Assembly (NCBI RefSeq): GCF_016862275.1
Contig: NZ_BOMQ01000084.1
Location: 22,389-86,388, forward strand
Length of the DNA: 64,000 bases
Reading direction: 5' to 3'
Source: Actinoplanes nipponensis
Lineage (GTDB): Bacteria > Actinomycetota > Actinomycetes > Mycobacteriales > Micromonosporaceae
The notes below the pieces were generated by a model, which worked only from the letters and a program-made list of their open reading frames with translations, searched no databases and had not been told where the DNA came from. Every line of letters starts with the position of its first letter. The stretch's first letter is position 1. Of this stretch, positions 1 through 8,402 are shown piece after piece. The position numbers and the translations under genes were made by a program.

Positions 1-2009
1 CCGGCTTTCTCCCGCAGCGCGTGCAGCAGGTCGCCAGCCGACGTACGGTCCAGCCGGAGTGCGGCAACGTGCCGGGTCAGGGCCGGATGACCATTCAGAA
101 CCGTTACCAAGTTCGAGAAGTGCCCCTCCGGGGCCACACGGGTTCCGCCCACATCATCGGGACGGCTGCGTCCACGCTCGGCTCGCACCAACGCCCACCG
201 GTCGTCCTCCCCCAAGCCGGGCACGAGCAGGGTGGATGAGCGGCACCCGGCTTGCAGCCAGGAACTGTCCCGGCGCCCGGCCGCCAGGACCACCGAGGTG
301 CCGGCCCGTACCCGCCCTACCAGCCTCGCCAGACGATCTCGATCGGTGTCGGTGTAGGTGTAGGTGCCGGGCAATGCGAGACCGTCGACTGGCCGATCCG
401 CGACGTGGGTATGGTCCCAGATCACTATCCGAGGGTGGTCGTTGAGAGCGTCGACGACAAATGTCTCGAGATGGTCGTCCGCTGGACGCACCGCGGGTGT
501 GTTCGGTAACGACTGAGCCATCGTCCACAACACATCGGAGGCGTCAGACCGCTCCTCGAAGTCGATCCGAAGGGCCGGGCGATGATCGCCAGTTCGATCC
601 CGCCACCACAGAAACTCCGACAGCAGCGCCGTCTTGCCCTGACCGATGATTCCGTGCAGATACACCAGCTGGAAGCCAGTGTCGACCGCACGATCCAGCG
701 CCTGTATCAGCTCGTCGCGCCCGACGAACAGCTCGTTCCCGGCCGGCGCGGACAACGGCACGGCGGCGTCAGGCGTGAACGCCGGCGGCCACATCGCGAC
801 CGCGCCCCGCACGTCGGGGTGAAGATCCTCGTCGGCCCGACTGTAGACGACCGGAATGAGCCAGTCCTCCACAGCTATTGCTCCGCCGACGCACGTCCGC
901 TCCGGTCGCTGCTTCATCAGCCGCCGACCGCTCAGCGCGGCGTCCGCGGAGCACGACCCCTCAGCCAGGCAGTGGTAGAAGGCCTCAACGAACGGGGCGA
1001 CGGCATCACGATGCAGGTTGTACCCCATCGCCGTGACTTCCTCGACCCGGGAGTGCTGCAGCAGACCGGTGGCCAGGGAGACGTACGGCAGCACCGCCGC
1101 ACCCTCGGCTTTCCCGGACCGGCACGCGTTTATCACGATTGTGCGGGGACATCGCTCGCCGAGCGCCTGCACCAGTTGCCGCGACGAATACGGGCGAAGG
1201 TTGCCGTCAATGTCGGGTAGAAGTAGATGAGCCTGCTCAAGGCCGTCGCTGGTCGCGCCCCACCAGCCGTGACAGTCGAAATGCAGCACATCCCAGTGGC
1301 GCCCATGCGCACCGGTCGCCTGGACGAGCGCATCCAGCGTGGCGGGCCGGAGCAAGGTCAATCGGACGTCGGCCGACGCGGCCAGGTCGCGCCCGATGAT
1401 CCGGTACGGGATGTCATTGGCGACCGACCTCGCCGTGACCAGAAGAACTTCGAGACCGGCTGCCCGAACGGCGCCCTCTGGTCGATCCCGGGTCGCCACT
1501 TCGCCGGTGTAGCACCGCTCCAGCACCGCGGAGAGGCCAATCGGTTCGGACATCTCCCCGAACAGCGCCTCCCACGGCCAGGCCAATACGGTGGGATCGT
1601 CCGAAAGAACCGCTATCCGATGACCTTGAAACAGCGCCCCGCTCACCGCCTCGGTCAGCGCCGCCCGCGCGGATCGGGTCGAGAACAAGTGGTGGAATAC
1701 GTATCGTCCCCAGTCGCGCAGGGCCTCCAGGACGTACCGGGAGCGGTGATCGCCAGGTCTGGTGGGATGGTGTACGTAGTCCTCCAGATACCAGGACAAC
1801 GCCTCGGCCAAGGTGGTGTCCCGATCCACCGGCACGGGCCAGACTCGTGGTGGCGGCGCATGAGCGGGCGGCGCCAATGACTCCCGTAGCGCGGTCAGCG
1901 CAAACGACGAGTCATCCCCCGACGCCGGCACCAGAGCCGATCGTCGCCACCGCACCTCGAACAGCGGTTCGTCTCCTCGTCCGACCTGTGCGATTTCGAG
2001 CACCGCCAC
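1..2009 (-). CDS. CHAT-domain protease fused to P-loop STAND-like NTPase (3' end beyond window)
   Basis: The minus-strand frame is open from a GTG at 2009 to the left edge (about 669 residues) and has no stop, so the protein continues outside the window. An LAWPWEALF segment typical of CHAT domains precedes a caspase-like dyad: His247 in HFDCHG and Cys296 in NACRSG, about 50 residues apart. A Walker A motif follows, GIIGQGKTAL with Lys459, and then an IVIWDH strand that may be Walker B. CHAT-NTPase fusions are known from bacterial conflict and immunity systems, where a STAND switch controls a caspase-like peptidase. The sensor or repeat domain would be expected in the missing C-terminus. A TAA upstream in frame and a GGAAGG 7-12 bases before the GTG support the start. 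It lies 36 bp downstream of the small hydrophobic gene and is probably co-transcribed. Protease plus NTPase is well supported; the defence role is inferred. Confidence 0.88.
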   Translation of the reverse strand, partial: MAVLEIAQVGRGDEPLFEVRWRRSALVPASGDDSSFALTALRESLAPPAHAPPPRVWPVPVDRDTTLAEALSWYLEDYVHHPTRPGDHRSRYVLEALRDWGRYVFHHLFSTRSARAALTEAVSGALFQGHRIAVLSDDPTVLAWPWEALFGEMSEPIGLSAVLERCYTGEVATRDRPEGAVRAAGLEVLLVTARSVANDIPYRIIGRDLAASADVRLTLLRPATLDALVQATGAHGRHWDVLHFDCHGWWGATSDGLEQAHLLLPDIDGNLRPYSSRQLVQALGERCPRTIVINACRSGKAEGAAVLPYVSLATGLLQHSRVEEVTAMGYNLHRDAVAPFVEAFYHCLAEGSCSADAALSGRRLMKQRPERTCVGGAIAVEDWLIPVVYSRADEDLHPDVRGAVAMWPPAFTPDAAVPLSAPAGNELFVGRDELIQALDRAVDTGFQLVYLHGIIGQGKTALLSEFLWWRDRTGDHRPALRIDFEERSDASDVLWTMAQSLPNTPAVRPADDHLETFVVDALNDHPRIVIWDHTHVADRPVDGLALPGTYTYTDTDRDRLARLVGRVRAGTSVVLAAGRRDSSWLQAGCRSSTLLVPGLGEDDRWALVRAERGRSRPDDVGGTRVAPEGHFSNLVTVLNGHPALTRHVAALRLDRTSAGDLLHALREKA

Positions 2010-2045
2010 ACCGTCACCCGCCTTCCCGCTGCGGCCTCGGTCCGG

Positions 2046-2561
2046 TTACCTGCTCTGCACCAGTTCGAGGAGAGCGCGCATCAGCTTGAGCAGCTCCGCC
2101 TGAATGGCTTTGCTGGCCGGGTTGAGCCGGAACTCGAAGATCCACTGTCCGTTCTTGTCCCGCTCCAGCTTGACGTACATGTTGAGCACCACCAGAGCGA
2201 GCGTGGCCGCGCTGACAAACGAGATCGGATCGACAGCGAAGTCGCGATCATGGCTTCGCACGCCGCCGCCCGATCCGCTCCGCACCGCGTTCACCGCGCG
2301 CCGGTAGGCCGGGTCGGCAGCCAACACGCTCAGGGCCTGACCGGCGATGTCGACTGTCTCGGTGCTGGCGGCCGCCGCGTCCGCGTCCGGCACCTGCAGG
2401 CCGTGCCGGAGGCCCTCAACGAGGGGATCGCGGGCGGCGTCGGAAGCGAGCTGCGATGCTTCGCTGACGTCTTGTCGCGACTCGTAGAGGACCTTGCGCA
2501 GGATGGCCTCGGCACCACCGGTCTCACTGGAAGGAATGACGGAGCGAGGTTCGTGGCTCAT
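2046..2561 (-). CDS. small hydrophobic protein paired with the CHAT-NTPase
   Basis: The protein has 171 residues. The start ATG at 2561 is chosen because GGAGG lies just upstream; reading further up only translates a tandem repeat. The N-terminal half is Ala/Glu-rich and helical. About residues 107-128 form one hydrophobic segment (ISFVSAATLALVVLNMYV). A charged turn and an alternating GQWIFEFRL strand follow, then an amphipathic helix rich in Leu (AELLKLMRALLEL). Helix, membrane segment, beta-hairpin and helix resemble small constant components found next to CHAT/STAND effectors in actinobacteria (EACC1-like), but this is architecture only and I do not recognise the family. It precedes the CHAT gene by 36 bp on the same strand, so it could be the membrane partner, substrate or adaptor of that protease. 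Confidence 0.7.
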   Translation of the reverse strand: MSHEPRSVIPSSETGGAEAILRKVLYESRQDVSEASQLASDAARDPLVEGLRHGLQVPDADAAAASTETVDIAGQALSVLAADPAYRRAVNAVRSGSGGGVRSHDRDFAVDPISFVSAATLALVVLNMYVKLERDKNGQWIFEFRLNPASKAIQAELLKLMRALLELVQSR

Positions 2562-2571
2562 GGTGAAGTTT

Positions 2572-2607
2572 CCTCCGTTATTCCGAACGCCTCCGTTGTT
2601 CCGAACG
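2572..2607. repeat. two tandem 18-bp repeats carrying duplicated ribosome-binding sites
   Basis: Units at 2572-2589 and 2590-2607 differ at one base (17/18). On the minus strand each ends in CGGAGG, so the small gene starting at 2561 has two Shine-Dalgarno-like elements in series, the nearer one at normal spacing. A duplication of the leader is the simplest explanation; slippage in copy number could change expression. Confidence 0.7.
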
Positions 2608-2834
2608 CCACAGCAGCCGGGCGGAGACGCGAGAATCAGCACTTCTGCAGCTCCGGAGGCTGAACCGACACCAGCCTACTCCCGCCGTATCCCGACGGGC
2701 GGACTTACGACACCGCTCTCCCCCGTGTCAGATTAATGACGAATTGGCGGTGAGAAGTGATCCGCCCTGATCACGAAAGGGCGATCACGCAATCGGACCG
2801 GCCGGCGGGGAGTGGGTGGAACACCCGAACCGCA

Positions 2835-2848
2835 CTTCGAATTCAAAG
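2835..2848. promoter_or_regulatory. MarR operator-like palindrome upstream of the MarR gene
   Basis: An imperfect palindrome CTTCGAATTCAAAG centred on GAATTC lies 16 bp before the MarR start codon. Closely related palindromes (CTTCGAA-n-CGAAG type) occur at 4318-4333 and 4350-4369 in front of the oxidoreductase gene. MarR proteins commonly bind such 16-20 bp palindromes and repress themselves; autoregulation is inferred. Confidence 0.6.
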
Positions 2849-2864
2849 CAAGTAAGATCGCCGG

Positions 2865-3371
2865 GTGAGCGACCCGGCCCCCGGCCTGAACTCCGAGCAA
2901 CTCGGCGCGTACTTCGCCCTGATGGAGGTCAGCAGCCTTCTCCAGTACGCCGTCGACGAGCACCTCCGCGCCGACGGCGACCTCAGCTACGTCCAGTTCC
3001 AGATCCTGGCCCGGCTGGTGGACGCCCCCGAGGGCCGCCTGCGGATGACCGACCTGGCCGACGGTGTCGTCTACAGCCGCAGCGGGCTCACCTACCAGGC
3101 GGGGCTGCTGGACAAGCGTGGCCTGATCACCCGCTCACCCTCGCCGGACGACGAGCGCAGTGTCATGGTGACCGTCACCGACGCCGGCCGGGAGCTGATC
3201 GCCCGGGTCCTTCCCGGGCATGTCGACCGCGTCCGGCAGTTGCTGTTCGAACCGATGACCGGCAAGGACCTCGCCGCCCTCAGCACCGTGCTCGGCCGCG
3301 TCCGGGACCACATGCGCGCCACCCCGCCGCGGTCGGCCAAGCCCCGCGCCGGCCGTAACCGAGCCGGCTGA
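2865..3371 (+). CDS. MarR family winged-helix regulator
   Basis: The 168-residue protein has the usual MarR layout: an N-terminal dimerisation helix, a winged helix at about residues 50-110 with the recognition region MTDLADGVVYSRSGLTYQ and the wing sequence SPSPDDERSVMVTVT, and a C-terminal dimerisation helix (REL..RVLPGHVDRVR..LF). The DDERS/R wing is highly characteristic. The start is GTG at 2865. It is followed 15 bp later by an XRE regulator on the same strand and, beyond that, a quinone-oxidoreductase-like enzyme. A palindrome overlaps its own promoter region and two relatives precede the oxidoreductase, so it probably represses itself and that enzyme in response to a small phenolic or electrophilic ligand. 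The ligand cannot be read from sequence. Confidence 0.9.
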   Translation: MSDPAPGLNSEQLGAYFALMEVSSLLQYAVDEHLRADGDLSYVQFQILARLVDAPEGRLRMTDLADGVVYSRSGLTYQAGLLDKRGLITRSPSPDDERSVMVTVTDAGRELIARVLPGHVDRVRQLLFEPMTGKDLAALSTVLGRVRDHMRATPPRSAKPRAGRNRAG

Positions 3372-3386
3372 GGGGCGGCGGGCGGG

Positions 3387-4214
3387 ATGGATCGGGCACT
3401 GCTGGCGGATTTTCTCCGGGCTCGACGGGAGAGGCTGCAGCCGGAGGATGTCGGGCTTCCCCGGGGCTCGCGGCGCCGTACGGGCGGACTGCGGCGCGAG
3501 GAGGTCGCGGTGCTGGCCGGCATGTCGGCCGACTACTACAGCCGGCTCGAGCAGCAGCGCGGTCCGATGCCGTCCGAGCAGATGCTGACCGCCCTGGCCG
3601 GGGCGTTGCGGCTCAGCCCGGTCGAGCGGGAGCACCTGTTCGCCCTGGGCGGGCATTCGGCTCCGCGCCGGGTCCTGCGGGACGAGCAGGTCAGTCCGGC
3701 CATGCGGCGCATCGTCGAGCGGCTGCCGGACACGCCCGCGATGGTGTTCTCCCGGTTCGGCGAGACGTTGCTGCAGACCCGCGCGGCGGTTGCCCTGTTC
3801 GGCGACTACACCCGGTTCGACGGCATGTCCCGCTTCCTGGTCTACCGGTGGTTCACCGACCCGGCGCAACGTGCCCTGTATCCCCCGGAGGACCACGCCG
3901 TCCGGGGCCGGGTGTTCACTGTGGACATCCGGGCGGCCTACACGGCCGATCCGGCGGGTCCGGCCGGCGAGATCGTCGCGGCGCTGCTGGCCGTCAGCCC
4001 CGAGTTCGCCGAGGTCTGGCGGCTGCACGAGGTCGATGTCACCCATCATCTCGAGCTCAAGCGCTACCGGCATCCGGAGCTGGGCGAGCTGGAGCTGCAC
4101 AGCCGGCGCCTGACGGACCCCGACGAGGGTCAGGACCTGCTGGTCTTCCTGGCCGAGCCCGGCTCGCCGAGCGACGGGAAGCTGCGGCGCCTGATCTCGT
4201 CATCCACGGACTGA
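3387..4214 (+). CDS. XRE family regulator with MmyB-like ligand-binding domain
   Basis: The protein has 275 residues. An XRE-type helix-turn-helix occupies about residues 5-75: RRTGGLRREEVAVLAGMSADYYSRLEQ is the classic signature of the actinobacterial MLTR/MmyB-like group. The rest (about 100-265) matches the PAS-like MmyB ligand-binding domain, with MVFSRFGETLLQT early and a HLELKRYRHPELGELELH strand late, which is diagnostic of this family. Members usually sit beside and control short-chain dehydrogenases or NADP-dependent reductases. Here it is 15 bp after marR and is followed by an oxidoreductase, so it may activate or repress that gene. Another family member lies at 18161-18964, divergent from an SDR. 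Confidence 0.88.
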   Translation: MDRALLADFLRARRERLQPEDVGLPRGSRRRTGGLRREEVAVLAGMSADYYSRLEQQRGPMPSEQMLTALAGALRLSPVEREHLFALGGHSAPRRVLRDEQVSPAMRRIVERLPDTPAMVFSRFGETLLQTRAAVALFGDYTRFDGMSRFLVYRWFTDPAQRALYPPEDHAVRGRVFTVDIRAAYTADPAGPAGEIVAALLAVSPEFAEVWRLHEVDVTHHLELKRYRHPELGELELHSRRLTDPDEGQDLLVFLAEPGSPSDGKLRRLISSSTD

Positions 4215-4317
4215 TGGTCAGTGGATAACGGCGCCATTCCTCCGGTTCCCGGCCCGCGCCAGGCTTGAGCAGTCCGCCTGCCGGCGGCTGTCGGCCGGCT
4301 CACACCGGACACCACTT

Positions 4318-4333
4318 GCTTCGAACTCGAAGC
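4318..4333. promoter_or_regulatory. distal MarR operator-like palindrome before the oxidoreductase
   Basis: The palindrome GCTTCGAACTCGAAGC lies 34 bp (centre to centre, about three helical turns) upstream of a second copy. Together they probably bracket the promoter of the gene at 4397. It shares the CTTCGAA core with the site in front of marR. Confidence 0.6.
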
Positions 4334-4349
4334 GCGCTATGGTCATGAA

Positions 4350-4369
4350 GTGCTTCGAAAACGAAGCAC
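4350..4369. promoter_or_regulatory. proximal MarR operator-like palindrome before the oxidoreductase
   Basis: Perfect 8-bp arms GTGCTTCG / CGAAGCAC flank a four-A centre, 27 bp before the start codon at 4397. This is the strongest of the three copies in the MarR cluster. Its position fits a repressor that blocks promoter clearance. Confidence 0.65.
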
Positions 4370-4396
4370 AAGCAGGAGAAGAGACGAGGGCTTGCG

Positions 4397-5341
4397 ATGA
4401 AGGCAGTGCGTTTCCACGAGTACGGCGACCCGAGCGTCCTGCGCTACGAGGACGTCGAGCCGCCCGTCCCCAGCGCCGGGCAGGTGCTGATCCGGGTCGC
4501 CGGTACCTCCTTCAACGGGGTCGACGGCAACATCCGCGCCGGTTTCATGCAGGGGCCGATCCCGGTGACGCTGCCGCACACGCCGGGCATCGACGTGTCC
4601 GGCACGGTCGCGGCGCTGGGCACCGGCGTGGACGGCTTCGCGGTCGGCGACCGGATCATCGGGTTCCTGCCCATGGGGGCCGACGGCGCGGCCGCGGAGT
4701 ACGTCGTCGCTCCGGCCGAGATCCTCGCGCCGGCGCCCGCCACCGTCCCCCTGGCCGACGCCGCCGCGCTGCCGGCCGTCGGTCTCACCGCGTGGCAGGC
4801 GCTGCACGACCACGCCAGGCTGGCGGCCGGCCAGCGCGTGCTGATCAACGGCGCGGGCGGGGCCGTCGGGGGCTACGCCACCCAGCTGGCCCGGAGCGCC
4901 GGCGCGTACGTGATCGCCACGGCCGGCCCCCGCCGCGCCGAGCAGGTCAAGGCCGCGGGCGCCGACGAGATCGTCGACCACACCACCGCCGAGGTGACCG
5001 CGGCGGTCGGCGAGCCGGTCGACGTCGTGCTCAACCTGGCCCCGATCGACCCGGAACGGCTGGCCGCGCTGCTCACCCTCATCCGTCCCGGCGGGGTGCT
5101 GGTGAACACCACGGTGTGGATGCCCGCGCCCAGCGACGAGCAGCGCGGCGTACGCGGCATCGACCTGTTCGTCCGCAGCGACGCCGGCCAGCTGTCCCGG
5201 CTGGTCTCGCTGGTCGACTCCGGCGAGCTGCGCGTCGACGTCGCCCAGCGGGTCCCGCTGGCCGACCTGCCGGCCGTGCACGCCCGGGCCGCGGCGGGCG
5301 ACCTGCCCGGCAAGACCGTCATCGTCGCGCCCACGGCCTGA
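4397..5341 (+). CDS. zinc-free NADP-dependent oxidoreductase (quinone reductase-like MDR)
   Basis: The 314-residue protein has the two-domain MDR fold. Residues 1-120 form the GroES-like catalytic domain (MKAVRFHEYG start, PHTPGIDVSGTV). The Rossmann NADP-binding loop NGAGGAVGGYA is at about 151-161. The zinc ligands of alcohol dehydrogenases are absent, placing it with the quinone oxidoreductase/enoyl-reductase-like group. Likely reaction: NAD(P)H-dependent reduction of quinones or electrophilic enones in the cytoplasm. Two palindromes that match the one before marR lie 27-80 bp upstream, so MarR control is likely. A GGAG stretch precedes the ATG. The natural substrate is unknown. Confidence 0.88.
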   Translation: MKAVRFHEYGDPSVLRYEDVEPPVPSAGQVLIRVAGTSFNGVDGNIRAGFMQGPIPVTLPHTPGIDVSGTVAALGTGVDGFAVGDRIIGFLPMGADGAAAEYVVAPAEILAPAPATVPLADAAALPAVGLTAWQALHDHARLAAGQRVLINGAGGAVGGYATQLARSAGAYVIATAGPRRAEQVKAAGADEIVDHTTAEVTAAVGEPVDVVLNLAPIDPERLAALLTLIRPGGVLVNTTVWMPAPSDEQRGVRGIDLFVRSDAGQLSRLVSLVDSGELRVDVAQRVPLADLPAVHARAAAGDLPGKTVIVAPTA

Positions 5342-5357
5342 CCGTCGACTCCCGGCC

Positions 5358-5381
5358 CGCGATCACGACGACGTGGTCGCG
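5358..5381. terminator. hairpin between convergent genes
   Basis: Nine-base arms CGCGATCAC and GTGGTCGCG (one G-T pair) enclose a 6-base loop, between the stop of the oxidoreductase and the stop of the opposing membrane protease. It lacks a T run, as is usual in high-GC actinobacteria, and could end transcription from either side. Confidence 0.5.
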
Positions 5382-5411
5382 GTGTCGGCGCGACCGGCCG
5401 ATCCGGCGTCG

Positions 5412-8402
5412 TCACCTCGGCGGATCGTGCCGGAGGCGCTGCAGCACGGCGTTCAGCAGCGCCTCGGCGAGCCGGTCGCGGTCCCGCCGGGTGGCCTCGG
5501 TCGGCGGCCCGCCGGAACTGCTCATCGTGATGCTGACGGAGACCAGGTTGTGGCCGGCGAGTGCGTACTCGGCCAGCCACATCGTCACCACGGGCAGGGT
5601 ACGGACCGAGGCGGTGAGCGTGAAGTCGCTGCGGAACCCGGGATAGGGCGAGCGTGGCGGCGGCCCCTCGGTGTACGAGCCCTCCGCGGTGCCGGTGTCG
5701 GACGCCCGGCTGGGTATCGTGAGGCGCCCGCACTGGGCCGTCGCCTCCCGGTAGAGGGTGAAGTCGGGCACCGGCGTCCGGTACGAGACGATGCCGACCT
5801 CGACGGTGACCTCGGGGTGGGGGCCCAGGGCGATCGTGTACCGCCGGGCGGTGTCCGCGGTGCGGGGCCGGGCCCGTTGGGCGTCGGTGCTGCGGTCGAG
5901 CGCCTGCCGGCAGGCCTCCGGCTGGAGCTTCAAGGGCTTCGCGGCGTCCGTGTCGTCCGGGAGCCGGCGGTACCCGGCGGGCAGCAGCCGATGGATGCCG
6001 GTCAGCGCCGCGCCGACCGCGGCGTCGTCGAGCGGCCGGCCCGGGTCGGCGCCCGGGGGCGGGTCGTCCGGGGGCGTCGACGGCGTGGGCGCAACGGCGG
6101 GAGCGGCGCGCTTCGCGTGAGGGGCGGCCAGGTAGTCCGACCAGTCGTGCGGGCCGACGGCCAGCGGCGGAATCGCCCCGGCGACCAGTGCCGCGCTGAA
6201 CGCCGTGATGACGACGCCAGTGCCCGGGCCGGCGGCCCACCCGCGGGCGCGCCGGCTGAGGCGATCCGCCCGGGCGGCGACGGCGGCCAGCCCGGGCAGG
6301 GTCAGCACGACCGCGACGAGGAGCTGCCACATCGGCCACCGGACCGCGTCCACCAGGACGTCCACTTCGCGTCCCCGGCCGCCCGCGGCCGCGATGCCGA
6401 AGAGCACCACACCGGCGAGAGCCGCGGTGGCGAACCCGGCAGCCAGCGCCGAGGGAACCCGCGGCAGCACCCGGGCCGGACTCGAGCTCGCGGGGTCGGC
6501 CGGGCGCGCGAACAGCAGCACCGCCAGGGCCGCCCAGCCGGCGAAGGCGCAGATCATCGACCGGTGGCTCACCAGCACGAACACGGCGTCCTCGGAGTCG
6601 GCGGCCCCGATCCGCAGCTGCCACGTGAGCCCGGCGGCGACGCCGCCCGCGAGGACCGCGACACCGATCACCGCCAGCCCGGGCCATCGGCTCCGGACCA
6701 CCGGGGCGTCCGGGCCGCGCCGGTGGGCCCACGCGACGAGCGTGCAGCCGGCCAGGACGAGCAGCGGCGCCCACCGCCACTCCCACAGCCCCGCGCCCAT
6801 CAGCGACGTCCGGACCCGGCTCAGGCTCGCGCCGGGGAGATAGCCGACCAGCATCCAGATCGCCGTCGGGAAGGCCGTGGCCCACGCCGTGGCCACAGCG
6901 ACCACCGCAGCCGCCACCGCCCACGCCCGCTCGGGCCGGCCGGCGGCCGGCACTGCGGCGGCGAGTCCGGCCGTGAGCACCGCCGTCCCGGCCGTGACCA
7001 CCGCCAGGACGCCGACGCCCGGCATCAGGCGGCCGGCGAACAGGACGGGCACCAGCCCGCGGGCCGACGCGGCACCGCCACCGGGCGCCTGGGTGAGGAA
7101 GCCCGCGACCGTACCCAGCACGGCGCCGGCGATCGGGCCGGACCAGCTCGGCGTGGAGCCCGCGGCGGCGGCGATCCGGGCGCGGCGGCGCCACGCCGGG
7201 ACGACGACGCACGCCCACAGCAGGCCGCCCAACGCCGCCGCGACGTCCAGCGACAGCCGGCCGGACCGCCAGGCCCAGTCCGTCGCCGAGAGGACGGTGT
7301 AGGCGCTCTGCATCGTGGACATGGCCAGCACGCCGGCCACGGCGGTGACAGCGAACCCGCCCTCCCACCGTTGCGGCGCGACCGGATCGGCGTCGGCCCG
7401 TACCGCGGCCGGCGGATGCACCGCGATTCCCCGCCTGGTCGAGGCGACGACCCGGCGGGCCAGACCGGCGACGCCGGCCCGGGCGACCCGGCCCCGCCCG
7501 GCGGCGCCGCTCGCCGGCCGGCCGAGCAGGGCCCGGAGGGCGTCGGCGGAGCCGAGGACGTCGAGGGCGTAACGGTCCGCCGCGATCTCCCGCCGGCGCA
7601 GCAGCGCCGCGCGCAACCCCAGCACCACGGCCGACAGCACAACCGCCAGGGCCAGAACGGGAAGGTACACGGCGAAGATCCCCGACCGCTGATGCGGCCA
7701 CCGCACCAACGGGCTCAGCGCGAGCAGCAGGACCGGTACGTTGAGCCACCCGGTCCACCACACCGCCGATGCCCAGGACACGTCGCGGGCCCGTACGTGC
7801 GCGAGTTCGTGCAGCACCACCACGTCGAACTGGGCCGGCTCGAGGTAGGCGTGACTTAGCGGGACCACGACCACCGGCGCCCGGAAAGGCAGTCCGGTGG
7901 TGAACGCCTGCCGGCCGTACCGGGACGGTGGAGTGATCACCAGCCGGGGCCGGCGCCGGCCGGTCAGCCCCAGCCGGTCGCACCAGTGCTCGAAGCGGTC
8001 CCGGGCCCGCCCGGACGCCGCGCCGGCGGCCGGTGACACGGCACTCCCCGCCAGCCGCCACCGGACCGCCAGGCCGCCGCCGATCATCGACAGCAGGGCG
8101 GCCGCGGGCAGCAGCACGGCCCCCAGCAGCATCCACCAGCTCAGGTCCCGCGCGTTGCCGGCGATGCAGGCCCACACCTGATCCCGGCCGGCCGCGGTTT
8201 GCAGCCACACGGAGTCGACCCCCTGCAGGGCCGCGCTGTCGATGCCCCGCTCGGCGAGACACCGGATGGCCGCAGCCGGGTGCCGGGCGCTGGACGCGTC
8301 GCGCAGAGCCGTCGCGGCGCCGCCGCCCAGCAGCGCCAGCGCCACCACAACCAGCAGATACAGCGAGGACAGGCGGCGCGGGGAGACGGCCGCGCTAGTC
8401 AT
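5412..8402 (-). CDS. large M48/M56-type membrane metalloprotease with extracytoplasmic C-domain
   Basis: The protein has 996 residues, much longer than ordinary M48 or M56 peptidases (about 300-450). The zinc site is HELAH at residues 198-202, with the downstream EIAADRYAL supplying the third ligand. Two helices precede it, and about ten to twelve further membrane segments follow up to residue 720 or so. After a Pro-rich linker (TPPDDPPPGADPGRP) a soluble domain of about 200 residues is predicted outside the membrane; it has paired Cys residues and resembles the sensor-like domains of some PknH/LppH proteins, which is an inference. The start overlaps the stop of the upstream gene at 8395 by 8 bases, so the two are translationally coupled. 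Substrate and trigger are unknown; a regulated membrane proteolysis role is plausible. Confidence 0.82.
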   Translation of the reverse strand: MTSAAVSPRRLSSLYLLVVVALALLGGGAATALRDASSARHPAAAIRCLAERGIDSAALQGVDSVWLQTAAGRDQVWACIAGNARDLSWWMLLGAVLLPAAALLSMIGGGLAVRWRLAGSAVSPAAGAASGRARDRFEHWCDRLGLTGRRRPRLVITPPSRYGRQAFTTGLPFRAPVVVVPLSHAYLEPAQFDVVVLHELAHVRARDVSWASAVWWTGWLNVPVLLLALSPLVRWPHQRSGIFAVYLPVLALAVVLSAVVLGLRAALLRRREIAADRYALDVLGSADALRALLGRPASGAAGRGRVARAGVAGLARRVVASTRRGIAVHPPAAVRADADPVAPQRWEGGFAVTAVAGVLAMSTMQSAYTVLSATDWAWRSGRLSLDVAAALGGLLWACVVVPAWRRRARIAAAAGSTPSWSGPIAGAVLGTVAGFLTQAPGGGAASARGLVPVLFAGRLMPGVGVLAVVTAGTAVLTAGLAAAVPAAGRPERAWAVAAAVVAVATAWATAFPTAIWMLVGYLPGASLSRVRTSLMGAGLWEWRWAPLLVLAGCTLVAWAHRRGPDAPVVRSRWPGLAVIGVAVLAGGVAAGLTWQLRIGAADSEDAVFVLVSHRSMICAFAGWAALAVLLFARPADPASSSPARVLPRVPSALAAGFATAALAGVVLFGIAAAGGRGREVDVLVDAVRWPMWQLLVAVVLTLPGLAAVAARADRLSRRARGWAAGPGTGVVITAFSAALVAGAIPPLAVGPHDWSDYLAAPHAKRAAPAVAPTPSTPPDDPPPGADPGRPLDDAAVGAALTGIHRLLPAGYRRLPDDTDAAKPLKLQPEACRQALDRSTDAQRARPRTADTARRYTIALGPHPEVTVEVGIVSYRTPVPDFTLYREATAQCGRLTIPSRASDTGTAEGSYTEGPPPRSPYPGFRSDFTLTASVRTLPVVTMWLAEYALAGHNLVSVSITMSSSGGPPTEATRRDRDRLAEALLNAVLQRLRHDPPR

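Noticed and set aside
582..1880. Plus-strand reading frames across the CHAT gene
   Set aside because: They are shadows of a minus-strand frame with clear CHAT and P-loop motifs; they contain no recognisable domain.
5373..7859. Long plus-strand frame opposite the membrane protease
   Set aside because: High-GC antisense artefact without motifs or a ribosome site.
4873..8262. Long minus frame of 1129 codons overlapping the membrane protease
   Set aside because: Arg/Pro-rich, low-complexity translation in a shifted frame; the M48/M56 frame has the motifs.
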